NCBI GenBank assembly: GCA_024220505.1
Contig: JAKZZE010000040.1
Coordinates: forward strand, 218,397 to 282,396
Length of the DNA stretch: 64,000 bases
From: Rhizopus arrhizus
Lineage: Eukaryota > Mucoromycota > Mucoromycetes > Mucorales > Rhizopodaceae
Reading direction: 5' to 3'
The translations under genes were made by a program, and so were the position numbers. A model generated the notes under the pieces. It was not told where the DNA came from. It did not search any database and saw only the letters and a program-made list of their open reading frames with translations. Below, piece after piece: positions 10,946 through 21,627 of this stretch; positions within the stretch are counted from its first letter, which is position 1; every line of letters begins with the position of its first letter.

Positions 10946-13900
10946 ATATTTTTTATTAAAAAAGAAATTTAAAGTTACACATCGCGGAGAGGTGGAACAA
11001 GATTAAACAGGAATTATGAAGTTCGAAGAATAGATCACTGTTGATCATTTGTAGTTTAAGTAAAGAATGAGTTTTTGTGGTAATTGCTACTTGTGTGATT
11101 GTGGTGGATATGATGTTGAAGGGCTCGAAGGCTACTTGTTTGATGACCAAGTTCCAGTAGGCTTTCCAGATTTGCCACTGACCAATTGCCAGAACAGTGA
11201 AGAGTTTGGAACGATCGGTTATTTGAGAAGGGACTTGTTGGAGACAGAGCATTTTGAAAAGGTCTGAGGAGCTGATATAGATAGAGGGGAAGACACAGGT
11301 GAGGATTTCAACCCATAGACTCCATTTAGACGGGCAGTAAACAATAAAATGGGCAACCGAGTCTCGTCGAGAGTTACAAAGACTACAAATAGGGTTGGGG
11401 GCTTGACCGATTCGATAGAGTTCTGTTCTGGTGGGTAATTTCCGATTCAGCACTCGGAACCATAATGTTCTTGCTTGTGGAGGCATCGCGGCTTTCCAAA
11501 ATAACTGAATGTTGGTCTTAGTAATGGACACTCTGTTCGAATTTAGGCTTTGATGCCTATGATTACAGTATGTCCGAGGATTGAATCGTATCCAAATATC
11601 GGCTACTTTCAACTGATTGATGAGAGAGGCTGTCATGTTTTGACATGTCAATAAGATACAGTCTTATCATTATGGACTAAATCTTTACAAATGAGTTTGA
11701 ATAAGAATAGAACCTGATAATTATCACTGCACTAAACAGCCAAGTTTCACTTCATCTCAAAAGTTGATTATTAACGTCAGTTTATAAAATTTTTCTTATA
11801 CATGTCAAATCATATCGGTCGTAACTATTTTTGTCATCTAATCTCAGGTCTTGCTCAACTAATATAAATAGCCTTGAAATCTTTCTTTAATAAAAGCATT
11901 CGACTTTAGAACTATTGTTCGGTCTCGTTAATTGTTCTTTGTCCTATTTTAAATACTTAAAACACTTCAGAGGCTAAGGCGTTGGAGGAGGGAGTTGATT
12001 GATCTTCAGTAACATCTTGTGTTATGTATTTCCATAGGAAGTCTTGGAGTTTAATCGTTTGTCTCTTGAGAATATCCTTATACAGTCGTTGAAGAAGTCG
12101 AGGTAGTTCGCTGTACTCATGACGTACTTTCAGACGTAAGCGGTTAGTATCGGAATCAAAGATGAGGAAAGTAGAAGCTGGCAGTCTAGGATAACGGTGC
12201 AACCAGTGTTGTGGTGGAACTGTCTGGAACATGTCAATCAAAGGAAAATGGAAAAGATTAGGACGGGGGATCTCATCCGGTAGAAATCTGAGTCCCAGCT
12301 GATCAAAGGCTGCAAATAAGCTAGAGATAATAGATGTTGGATGGAACATCGCATGATAACGGAGAGATTTGGAGAAGAATGGTAGCAATAGGTTGGCTGA
12401 ATCGGGTGATATGATACGGAAGTGTTCAGTCAAGAAATCCTTCATGTGTACGGGGTCAATTGTTGTCATAAACAGAGTAAAGATCCATTTCATTTGGATT
12501 CGCAGATATTGTTTGGTAGGATCGAGTAGTCCTACACCTCCTTGAAGGTGTGATAGTGTGAGCTGATCAAGTGAAACATAGGGAAACTTCTTTTGCCATA
12601 CGTATTGATAAATCATAGAGCGAACGTCTTTGAGAAAACGCTGGGTTGGAGCAAAAAGGCGAAGGCAATACCATATTTTGCAGAGAATGAGAGAATTAGT
12701 GATGGTTGCTCTTCCACGTAAGGATAGCTGTCTCTGGGAATAGATTTGTATCTGCGATCGGATCTTTTCGAGTAGCATTGTCTGAATGGCGTTGCGTTGT
12801 TGAATGGTGTATGGCATGTAGAATCCTAGGTAGCGGAAGACTGACAGGGAGTGTTTGTGATAGTAGACTTTAATATGCTTATTTTGTAGGAGGGATGTCC
12901 ATGATGGAGATTTGGTACCACTAAGAGAAAAAGCCTCTGTCTTGTGTTCATTAAACTTAGAGTTTGAGACCGAGCTGTATTGTTCCATGTGAGAATGAAG
13001 TCTGTAAAAGTCCGTCTCATCTTTTACAAATGCGCAGATGTCATCGGCATAAGCAATGCATTTAATACGTTGAGACTCGGTGCCGTTGTTGGGTAGGTAT
13101 CCTTGGTAATTCATATCTTGTTGAATTGAGAGAAGGAGCGGCTCTAAGGCTATATTGAATAGTAGAGGGGATAGTGGATCACCCTGTCGCAAGCCCCGTT
13201 CTTGGTGGACGCTATCTGTAAAGAAACCATTGACATCAATTTCAACTGAGTTATTGAAAAACAGTTGTTGGATACAGTGGATAATCGATTCAGGAAATTT
13301 CATGATTGCTAGGACTCCAAGCAGATAGTCTGGCAAAACTCTATCATAAGCTTTCTCTTGATCTAAAAGTAATCCCAGTCCGTGATGTTTCTCATGGCGT
13401 GCCTGTTGTAAAACTAAATGGACATACATCCCATTCTCTCCAATAAATCGGTCTTGAATGAATCCCTTTTGAAAGGGATTGATCAAACGTTTCATAAGTG
13501 TGGCCATGCGGTGTGTCAGTAGTCTGGAAAATATCTTTGCGGCACAGTTGATGAGTGCTATCGGTCGCCAGTTTTTGAGATCTGTCAGACCACCCTTCTT
13601 TGGCAACAGTCGAATTCTAATTTCTTTCCAAGACGGAAGGAAGATACCTTTGTTCAACGCATCATCATAGATTTGCCATACCAAGGTCTCAAGACAAGGT
13701 AGGTTATAAAGTAAATTTAAATACGTGTATCCTAAGCCATCGCTGCCAGGGCTACTCTGTTTGGGGACAACGCTTGGTCATCTTAATAATCGTTTCGTAA
13801 TCAAATTCCTCTTGTAGTTGTTCTCCTTCAGTTTCTGTAACCTGATGGTTGAATTGAATTTTTTCTAGGTAGGCCATGACGTGTTACTGTGAAACGTTAT

Positions 13901-14424
13901 CAGCTCTATACAGATGTTGGTAGAATTGTTGCACGGTATTCTTCATCATTGCGGTGTCGCATTGAACCATTGTCTGGCCAACAGCATTCGAGTCTTTGAA
14001 TCCGGTCATGAATTGCTGTGAAGTTCGTTTCTTGTGGATATTTTTTAGGTATTTAACATTACTCTCCCCTTTTTCCTGCCATCTTATTCCAGATTTCAAT
14101 ATTGCTATTTCAGCTAATTCCTGTTGTAGTTTATGTAATTGCTGGTCGATTGTAGGTAAAAGATGTAGTCGCACTGCTGGGGGTGGTTTGGTTCTGAGTA
14201 GTCTATTTCGTTTTTTCTCCAAAGCTTTGATGGACTGAGTCCGCCAGTCCACATATTCAATAGAATAGTGCCGAATGACCTTGGCTGCTTTGCTTTTTAC
14301 CTCTTCCCACTGTAATTGTGGTGACATATCAGTATCTATTCTTTTTAGTAAATTTTTTATTGACCTCTCCAGCTTTTGATGGAGTGATGAATGGGTAGCA
14401 TAGGCTGGGTTAGCGCGCCATATA
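10946..14424 (-). pseudogene. Non-LTR retrotransposon ORF2 (LINE, Tad/L1-like), dead and 5' truncated
   Basis: Reading on the minus strand, the pre-RT region (14424-13884) is followed by reverse transcriptase motifs: NWRPIALINCAAKI, LLLDQEKAYDRV with the first catalytic aspartate, GLRQGDPLSPLLFN, and IAYADDICAFV with the YADD core. The C-terminal zinc-binding motif CSLCN..H....C lies at about 11400-11340. The final block ends near 10956. Damage: a TAA at about 13884 after DNVSQ, a frameshift near 13760, and a solo LTR at 11631-11969 between otherwise continuous codons. The 5' side, including any endonuclease domain, is absent: the T1 element abuts at 14425 and a different repeat follows T1 at 22363. 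Confidence 0.9.
11631..11969. mobile_element. Solo LTR (339 bp), family L1a
   Basis: The insertion starts TGTCATGTTTTGAC and ends AAACACTTCA, and is flanked by the 5-bp duplication GAGGC at 11626-11630 and 11970-11974. It interrupts the LINE coding frame exactly, and removing it with one copy of GAGGC restores the frame. A second copy of the same LTR, in the other orientation, is at 35251-35592. No internal region is present, as expected after LTR-LTR recombination. Confidence 0.9.
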
Positions 14425-14635
14425 CAGTGGGTGGAAAAATGGTTCCAATGTTTTCGTCTCGCAACTTTAACGCTTTATAACTTCTGAACTACAAATGGTA
14501 ACGACTCACAAAAACATGCATTTTGTAGCGCTTTTGCAGCTTATATCAGTGAACAAATATTTTGCTTGCATCGTTACACAATCGGGAATAAACTAACATT
14601 AAGTACAAAAACCAACATTGAAACCATTTTTCCAC
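14425..14635 (+). repeat. T1 left terminal inverted repeat (211 bp)
   Basis: This pairs with 22149-22360 in inverse orientation. Its outer end (TGGAAAAATGGTTCCAATG) and its inner end (CATTGAAACCATTTTTCCA, 14616-14634) are themselves inverted copies of one motif, so each arm carries two sites facing each other. The same plan is seen at 262-473. Confidence 0.88.
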
Positions 14636-15160
14636 TACAACTGTAGATAAGTTTATTTGTTATTTGGTGGAATTTTCACTAGAGCTTTTTAGCTAATTAT
14701 GAGTCATACCATTCCGGCTATCGCCGAAAAAGCCTACGTGACTTATAAAATTAATTTATCCCCGGTCAAAACGTTTTTTTCCTTTTCTTTCTCTACATAT
14801 CAAAGATTTGGAGTATCACTACACACATGGTTCGCACTCTCTCTAAAAACAAGCAAGAAAGCATCAAATCGTTGGTTTTACAGAACAAGCCATACTCAAT
14901 GATAATGGAACGTATTCCTAACTTAAAAAAATCTACTTTAAGTAGATATGCCAACAAGTTTTCTCCTGGTAGAGTAACAGCAAACCCTGGTAGAAAGGCT
15001 GTTCTAAGCGTTACCACCAAGTCTTATATACGTAAGCAGATTGTTAATGGTACCCTCAAGACTGGGAAGGCTGTCCATAAGTATCTAGTATGCACTGGCC
15101 ACAAGATTAGCTACTCAGGTACCATTAAGGTTATGAAAAGCATGAACTTCCATGCTAAGA

Positions 15161-15494
15161 TGAGATATTTGCAGATAATAAAGTGAGAAAAAAGAAAGGA
15201 AATAGTACTTGAAAACTAGTGAATGAGTCTCTATGTAACCTCTTTATTAGATTTCAAGACGAGAGAGAGAACCCATTTAATCAAACTACGCCTTTATATA
15301 GGAAATGAAATTATTCAGGGACCGAAGTGAGTTCAAGGTCAATTTTAGTATTGAGCTTGAACAATATAAACATTGTATATGAGCTTTTAAGGAATATGTA
15401 ATAAGTAATATTATGTATTCAGTACTTGTTATTTCTTATATAAGATCTGAGTAATCTCATACGAATAATAGTATTTAATGATGTAAATACGACA
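15161..15494. mobile_element. Solo LTR (334 bp) in the T1 transposase
   Basis: This insertion runs from TGAGATATTTGC to AATACGACA, with the 5-bp duplication TAAGA at 15156-15160 and 15495-15499. Removing it and one TAAGA joins the flanking transposase codons in frame. It has TG...CA ends and no internal region. Its sequence is unlike the 339-bp LTR family. Confidence 0.82.
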
Positions 15495-15696
15495 TAAGAT
15501 AAAGGTAAAAAAGCCTTTATTGACTAAGGTTCAGAAAGCAAGACGACTAGCATGGGCGGAAGAGTATAAAAACTGGACAAGCGATGACTGGAGACGTATG
15601 GTATTCAGTGACGAAACAAAAGTCAACGTTTATGGGTGAGATGGTTGCAAATACTTTTGCAGTCGACCAGATGATAAACTTTAACCCCATCATCTC

Positions 15697-16260
15697 TGTT
15701 ATGTTCTGGTAAAGTAATTAAGGTAGCGATAAAAAACCAAAGAATACTTTTTGAGACTGAACTTTATTTAAGACAATCTTAATTATTAAAAAGAAATCAT
15801 TACAAAGTCTACTATTTATATTCTTCTATCAGTTGGCGGGTAAATGAGTTGTTATGAGCGTAGATCCAATAATTGACATGTTTGATTGAAGAATGATCAC
15901 TGAATCGATTATGAAAATTTTTAATTCGTTGTTTTATAGATCTTATTGTTCTTTAACTGATCTGGGAGAATTGTCCCGTCTTCATTGAGAGGAAAGATAT
16001 ATTTATATGAAATGCCTCCAGTCAGATCATAGTTGACTAGGTACCTGATCCATTATTATTCATTTACAGAAATGATGAATAATAAAGGTCATGACTTATT
16101 TATTGTTCATGTTTACTTTATAGGATGAATCTAATAGTGATAGTTTTATATAAAAAAGAAGAAGAATATATTTTATTTGATAAAGATTTATCAGTTTTAA
16201 TATACTTCTTTTAGTTGTGATTATTCAATGTCCGTTATGATCAGACGCTGTTCTACAACA
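15697..16260 (-). repeat. Chromovirus 3' LTR
   Basis: This is the downstream LTR relative to the minus-strand coding frame. It is 564 bp and read base for base it matches the copy at 21064-21627. The inner boundary touches a purine-rich tract at 16261-16274. Confidence 0.93.
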
Positions 16261-16274
16261 TAATCCCCTCCCAG
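16261..16274 (-). other. Polypurine tract of the chromovirus
   Basis: On the minus strand the bases just before the 3' LTR read TGGGAGGGGATTA, a purine-rich run directly abutting the LTR. This is where plus-strand DNA synthesis normally starts in LTR retrotransposons. Confidence 0.8.
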
Positions 16275-16280
16275 GTATAA

Positions 16281-19200
16281 CTAATACCGTCTAGATCTTT
16301 TAGAATTTATATTGCCATTTAATTTATTACTACTTGTTGTAGAAGAGTGGCTATTTTCATTAAGATCTGTTCTGGTCTTTCGTTTGCCTGTATGAGAAGT
16401 ATTTATTAACTTCACGTTATTAGATCTTCCTTTATTATTTTGAAGGTCATATTTATATTTAATATCTTCAGGAACTATACCAACTCTTTGCCAATATTCT
16501 GTAATGAATTTAGGATCGGTAAAGTTAGAGGCAGGCTCCCAGGTATCATCGCTCTTATCATAGCCTTTCCATCTGCACTTATAAAGATATTTCCCTTTAA
16601 GCTTTTTATGTGCTAAAATGGCTTCTACCTGATAGAATTTATTTGTTGATATAACTTCATCTTGTGAGATGAGTTTTAACGCAGAAGGTGGGTAGTTTTT
16701 AGATAACAATTCACCCATTTCATCTTCTAGTACATACGATCCTCCTTGAGTAATTCTTTTTACTTTATAAGGTCCTTCATAGTTAGGATCTAACTTGTTG
16801 GTTTTAATATTTACTTTTACCATTACATAGCTATTTTCAGGGATCGTAATTAGTTTATGTGACGCATCAAACTTTTCCTTCTGATTGTTTGTTATTATTT
16901 TTGTACGTTCATATATGGCAGGGAACACAATCTCCGTCATTCTTTTTATATTGAGAAGGAGTTGTTTATTTATTTCTTCTTTAGTTGCCTTATTTTTTTC
17001 TTTGCTAAAATCTTCAAAGTCATTCATGTTACGACCGTACATTAAAGTGAAGGGTGGCGTCTTAGTACGTTCATTGTGTTTACCATTCAAGTAGAGTTGT
17101 GTAGAAGGAACATATAAATCCCAGTCTGCTTTAGCACCCTCGATTTGTTTCTTTATTGCATTTACAGCTGTTTGTACCCAACGTTCACTTACTCCATTAG
17201 CTCTGGGATGATAACTAGATATGAGTCTATGGTCATAACCAGCATTTTCAGCAAGTAATTGCATAAGCTCATTTACAAATTCACCACCATTATCAGATTG
17301 GATTACACGTGGAAAACCATAATGCGAGAAGACATCGATTAAAGCTTTTACAATCGTCATAGATTGCTTATCAGGCAAGGGTTTCAATACACAGTAACGT
17401 GTAGCAATGTCAACCATAATCAATAAGTAATTGTTGCCATTCAAGGAAGTTTTCATGGGACCAGCTAAGTCGATGCCCCAACTATCTCCAGGTAATGTGG
17501 CTGTAATGGGTCTTAGAGGATTATAACCCTTTTTGATTATGTTAAATTGTTGACATGGAATACAACTCTTAACAAGTTCTACGGCTTCATTTTTCAGATT
17601 AGACCAGTAGATACCTTTACGTTTTAAAGCATGGTAAATTGCATCAGAACCAAAGTGTCCTTTAATGTGCTCACGTAGAAGAAGTAGTTTACGTTCTTCT
17701 GGATCCGGAGGTGTCATGTATTCACCTTTGTCTTCACTGGGTAGTTTTACTGCTGCTCTATTCAAAAGATGAAGCTTATCCCCTCCCAGTTCATTGACAG
17801 GATCTTCAATTTCATATAGACGAGAAAGTGTGTCAGGGAGAATATTATCTACACCTGGTAAATGAACGACTTTAAAATCATATTGGAGCAGTGTATCGAA
17901 CCAATTTATGAGCATAGCGTTAGCAATCTTTTGCGTGTGAAGATAAGTGAGTGCCTTATGATCTGTATACAGGGTAAATTTGTTTCCCCATAAATACTTA
18001 TGGAACCTCTTCAGAGCATATACAACTGCTAATAATTCTCGCTTAGTAGCTGAATAGTTACGTTCACTTTTAGATAAAGTTTTAGCTATCATAGAAATGT
18101 AGTGTACTTTCCCATTTATCTTTTGATACAGAATTACACCTATACCAACGTTAGAGGCATCGGTAGCGACATAGAAAGTTTGATTCAAATCAGGGTATGA
18201 AAGAATTACATTTTCTAACAATACTTTCTTTAAGTTGTCAAAACATTGTTGGTGTTTATCATTCCATAATTTAATTAATGATTTTTCATTTCTTAAGGCA
18301 TCCAATGGAGCTAACAGTGAAGATGCTTTAGGAATATGAGGACGGAAATAATTTATGAGTCCACAGTATCTCATTATATCCTTTCCAGTCTTGGGGACAG
18401 GAAATTCTTGCACATTAGCAACTTTACGAAGGTCAAGAGAAACACCTTTAGGAGATATTCTGAAGCCAAGTAAATTAATTTTGCTTTGAAAAAATGTACA
18501 TTTATCAGGATTTAACTTGAGATTTACTTTAGTAAGTTTATCGATTACTTGTTTTAAGTGTTGCTTATGCTCTTCAATGGAAGTAGATGCTACAACTATG
18601 TCATCAACAAAACATTTAGCAAAGGACATGTTTTCTAATGCGATGCTCATAGTTCTCTGCATTACACTGGATACATGCTTTAGACCAAAAGGAGTACCAA
18701 CAGGTATATACTGTACAGAGTTCCAAGAGAAAGCTAATTTATGTGCATGCTCTTCATTCATTTTTAAAGAGTTAAAAGCAGATTTAAGATCCAAAGTGGA
18801 ATATACAGTTGCTCCTTTCAATTCCTCAAATAGCTCAGAAATTTTAGGCAAGGGCATTCTGTCAATTGACTTTAGAAGAGCATTAACATGTCTGGGATCA
18901 TGGCACACACGGTAACCAGTTACTTCACCCTTAGCATTGGTCTTCTTTACTACAGTCAAAGCTGAGTTCCACTCGGTATTAGCAGGAGCTCTCTTGATTA
19001 CACCATTCTCCAGCCATTCATCTATCTGATCTTGTACTATCTTATGATATGCTAAAGGCACAGGATAGGGACGTCGATAAGATGTGACACCTTCAGGAGT
19101 TTCAATCGAGACAACAGATTCCGGTATAGTACAAAAGGAACCTTTAGGTATTGCTTGATTTGATTGAATTAATGGTTTAATATAGTTTAATGCTTGTTGA

Positions 19201-21029
19201 TATTCATTAGATGAACCAGCGGGGCAGTTCTCTAATTCAGTCATCTCATCATCAACTTTATTCAAGAGTTCACTAAAGTCATTGAATTTATGTTCAGGTA
19301 CTTTGGAATTGTCTAAAGATACTTTACTATCATCCCATTTGTAAGGAAGACCAGTAAGACCAATACCAAGTTTACTCATAAAATCAGTACCAATACTCAT
19401 ATCATGATCATTTGTTAAATTCATTACTTCAAAGGTATGATTAAAGGATTTTCCATTACACTTAATGTTTACTTCAGTTAAACCAATTCTCTTAATAGTA
19501 GAGTTACAGTCAGCTAACTTTATGACATTATTATTTTTAGGAGGAATAATTAAAAAATTATTTTGGAAACAAAATTTTTTATTTATAGAAGAAAAATTTG
19601 CTCCAGTATCCAAGATCGTGATGGCTTTTCTATTGTTTGCAAGTATAGGAAAAGTTATAGAATTATCATTAGTACTTTTAAAGTCTCGAGTAACTATTAA
19701 TTCTTTTTCTTTTTTAGACTTACAGTCAAGTGCCATACGGTTGAGAGGGCTGTTTATTTCACATTCATCCTCTTCATCGGATACATTATTATTTGTAGTT
19801 CTTACGGCCATTCGGTTTATCTGTACATTATCCTTATTGTTACTATTACTATTTTTAGCAACTAGATACTCATTGCACTTATGACCTTGGAACCATTCTT
19901 TGCGGCAGTAAGTACATGGCTTGGTTTTAGATTTTCCCTTATTTGCCATGGGTGTCTTATACTTGTTGGTCAATACTTTACTAGTTCCAAAAGGAGCTTT
20001 ACTAGTATTGCCAGCATGACGGGTAGTACGTTCATCTTCGTTCATAGGACGAGCACGTTTATGAGGAGTCTTGGCAGCAAAAGCAGAATCTTCACCAGAG
20101 GCAAGTACCAAGTCGATGATTTGAGTAATCGAACTAGGTAAACGAGAACCAAAGTGAGAGGATATCGCTAGTTGCGCGACAGACTTGACGGATGCTTTTA
20201 AGGAAGCAAAGTAAGTGACAGCAAGGAGAGTGCTGTCTTCCATACCAGCTTCACGGCGCATCTTCTGGAAACGATTTGAGTACTCCCGATTACTCTCGTA
20301 GGTGCCTTGACACATGGAACCGACTTCCACCATCAACAAGAACTTGCGGTACGGGGTATCAAAGTGATCCAAGATCATAGGGCGGACTTGCTTCCAAGAG
20401 AAACCTTTTTCCAGTAGTGCTTCCCTGCACCAAGAGACTTGTTCGGGGTTCATACATAGTGGCAGCAATCGTTCCCAGTTGGAGTTTAGGGCTTGACCAT
20501 GAGCACGTAAGACAGTTTCAAAGGTGTTACAAAAATCGTAAGCACTGTCATAGCACTCAGCCTTCTTTCTCCAAATTGCATCACCTTTTAATTGCAACGT
20601 AGGCAGGTCATTTGGTACAACCAAACGAAGAGAATGATTACTTGGACCATCACTTGGGGTCTTCACCTCTTCAAACATAGCAGTGAAGGACTTGAGAGCT
20701 TCCTTTGCCCTGTTCACCTTTTGTTCACACTCCTTGAACTTTTCATGGGCAGTAAGAGCAGCAGCAGGATCAGAATCATCTTCATTTAAGACCATATACT
20801 CCATGAAGTGCATCTTGGCTTGATTCTTCCAATTTTCAATGATACGCAGCTTGCGACTTACAATATCACCAGTGGAGTCCATTACCTTAGGAGTAGGAGT
20901 AGCAGTATCAGTGTCCATGGGGGTAGGTTCAGAAGGAGGAGAAGTGATATTAAAGACCACAGAGCTTTGACTTTCTGGGGTGCTTGTTACAACAGAATCA
21001 ATAATGGGAGTTTCTTGAGGAGTAGACAT
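16281..21029 (-). CDS. Chromovirus Gag-Pol polyprotein
   Basis: One frame of 1582 codons encodes all proteins. Gag occupies about residues 1-400 and ends with a compact cysteine/histidine knuckle (CTYCRKEWFQGHKC, about 370-385). Protease has DTGA with Asp 474. Reverse transcriptase has the FVDD core at about 807-810. RNase H follows, with VATDASNVGIG and YTDHKALTYLH. Integrase has an HHCC zinc site (about 1120-1165) and catalytic Asp 1187, Asp 1246 and Glu 1282, a D-D-35-E spacing. A chromodomain (WKGYDKSDDTWEP, about 1466-1515) near the C terminus would direct integration to marked chromatin. No frameshift separates Gag from Pol, as in Tf1. A Lys/Arg-rich tail ends the protein. Nothing essential appears missing. 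Confidence 0.96.
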   Translation of the reverse strand: MSTPQETPIIDSVVTSTPESQSSVVFNITSPPSEPTPMDTDTATPTPKVMDSTGDIVSRKLRIIENWKNQAKMHFMEYMVLNEDDSDPAAALTAHEKFKECEQKVNRAKEALKSFTAMFEEVKTPSDGPSNHSLRLVVPNDLPTLQLKGDAIWRKKAECYDSAYDFCNTFETVLRAHGQALNSNWERLLPLCMNPEQVSWCREALLEKGFSWKQVRPMILDHFDTPYRKFLLMVEVGSMCQGTYESNREYSNRFQKMRREAGMEDSTLLAVTYFASLKASVKSVAQLAISSHFGSRLPSSITQIIDLVLASGEDSAFAAKTPHKRARPMNEDERTTRHAGNTSKAPFGTSKVLTNKYKTPMANKGKSKTKPCTYCRKEWFQGHKCNEYLVAKNSNSNNKDNVQINRMAVRTTNNNVSDEEDECEINSPLNRMALDCKSKKEKELIVTRDFKSTNDNSITFPILANNRKAITILDTGANFSSINKKFCFQNNFLIIPPKNNNVIKLADCNSTIKRIGLTEVNIKCNGKSFNHTFEVMNLTNDHDMSIGTDFMSKLGIGLTGLPYKWDDSKVSLDNSKVPEHKFNDFSELLNKVDDEMTELENCPAGSSNEYQQALNYIKPLIQSNQAIPKGSFCTIPESVVSIETPEGVTSYRRPYPVPLAYHKIVQDQIDEWLENGVIKRAPANTEWNSALTVVKKTNAKGEVTGYRVCHDPRHVNALLKSIDRMPLPKISELFEELKGATVYSTLDLKSAFNSLKMNEEHAHKLAFSWNSVQYIPVGTPFGLKHVSSVMQRTMSIALENMSFAKCFVDDIVVASTSIEEHKQHLKQVIDKLTKVNLKLNPDKCTFFQSKINLLGFRISPKGVSLDLRKVANVQEFPVPKTGKDIMRYCGLINYFRPHIPKASSLLAPLDALRNEKSLIKLWNDKHQQCFDNLKKVLLENVILSYPDLNQTFYVATDASNVGIGVILYQKINGKVHYISMIAKTLSKSERNYSATKRELLAVVYALKRFHKYLWGNKFTLYTDHKALTYLHTQKIANAMLINWFDTLLQYDFKVVHLPGVDNILPDTLSRLYEIEDPVNELGGDKLHLLNRAAVKLPSEDKGEYMTPPDPEERKLLLLREHIKGHFGSDAIYHALKRKGIYWSNLKNEAVELVKSCIPCQQFNIIKKGYNPLRPITATLPGDSWGIDLAGPMKTSLNGNNYLLIMVDIATRYCVLKPLPDKQSMTIVKALIDVFSHYGFPRVIQSDNGGEFVNELMQLLAENAGYDHRLISSYHPRANGVSERWVQTAVNAIKKQIEGAKADWDLYVPSTQLYLNGKHNERTKTPPFTLMYGRNMNDFEDFSKEKNKATKEEINKQLLLNIKRMTEIVFPAIYERTKIITNNQKEKFDASHKLITIPENSYVMVKVNIKTNKLDPNYEGPYKVKRITQGGSYVLEDEMGELLSKNYPPSALKLISQDEVISTNKFYQVEAILAHKKLKGKYLYKCRWKGYDKSDDTWEPASNFTDPKFITEYWQRVGIVPEDIKYKYDLQNNKGRSNNVKLINTSHTGKRKTRTDLNENSHSSTTSSNKLNGNINSKRSRRY

Positions 21030-21050
21030 ATTTGTGATAAAGTTTTGAAT

Positions 21051-21060
21051 TCAAAAAGTA
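21051..21060 (-). other. Putative self-priming primer-binding site
   Basis: On the minus strand the bases after the 5' LTR are TTTTACTTTTTGAATTC and lack the TGG that pairs with a tRNA 3' end. TACTTTTTGA (21060-21051) is exactly complementary to TCAAAAAGTA inside the LTR (21121-21112), about 58 bases before the LTR end. This fits a Tf1-like mechanism in which the 5' end of the element RNA folds back as primer. Mechanism is inferred. Confidence 0.5.
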
Positions 21061-21063
21061 AAA

Positions 21064-21627
21064 TGTTATGTTCTGGTAAAGTAATTAAGGTAGCGATAAA
21101 AAACCAAAGAATACTTTTTGAGACTGAACTTTATTTAAGACAATCTTAATTATTAAAAAGAAATCATTACAAAGTCTACTATTTATATTCTTCTATCAGT
21201 TGGCGGGTAAATGAGTTGTTATGAGCGTAGATCCAATAATTGACATGTTTGATTGAAGAATGATCACTGAATCGATTATGAAAATTTTTAATTCGTTGTT
21301 TTATAGATCTTATTGTTCTTTAACTGATCTGGGAGAATTGTCCCGTCTTCATTGAGAGGAAAGATATATTTATATGAAATGCCTCCAGTCAGATCATAGT
21401 TGACTAGGTACCTGATCCATTATTATTCATTTACAGAAATGATGAATAATAAAGGTCATGACTTATTTATTGTTCATGTTTACTTTATAGGATGAATCTA
21501 ATAGTGATAGTTTTATATAAAAAAGAAGAAGAATATATTTTATTTGATAAAGATTTATCAGTTTTAATATACTTCTTTTAGTTGTGATTATTCAATGTCC
21601 GTTATGATCAGACGCTGTTCTACAACA
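21064..21627 (-). repeat. Chromovirus 5' LTR
   Basis: This is the upstream LTR for the minus-strand gene. On the minus strand it contains TATAAATA near 21180 and TTAAATAAAG just upstream of the proposed RNA start near 21121, so promoter signals are plausible. Confidence 0.93.

Larger units (their letters stand above)
15697..21627 (-). mobile_element. Chromovirus (Ty3/gypsy) retrotransposon, complete
   Basis: Two 564-bp LTRs (15697-16260, 21064-21627) that appear identical by eye flank a single Gag-Pol frame on the minus strand. The target duplication ATCTC lies at 15692-15696 and 21628-21632. LTRs start TGTTATG and end CTACAACA on the plus strand. It is 5931 bp long. Identical LTRs and an unbroken 1582-codon frame indicate a recent insertion that may still be active. 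The single fused frame and C-terminal chromodomain are typical of the Tf1/sushi branch. Confidence 0.95.

Noticed and set aside
10669..10959. A 96-codon frame before the LINE end
   Set aside because: It lies in the promoter-like tandem unit, is not kept in the sister units, and has no family resemblance.
19465..19884. Plus-strand frames of over 100 codons opposite the chromovirus gene (also 18517-18915)
   Set aside because: Antisense shadows of the Gag-Pol frame.
21064..21083. A tRNA-primed binding site beside the 5' LTR
   Set aside because: The sequence inside the LTR starts TTTTACTTTTTG and has no TGG to pair with a tRNA CCA end.
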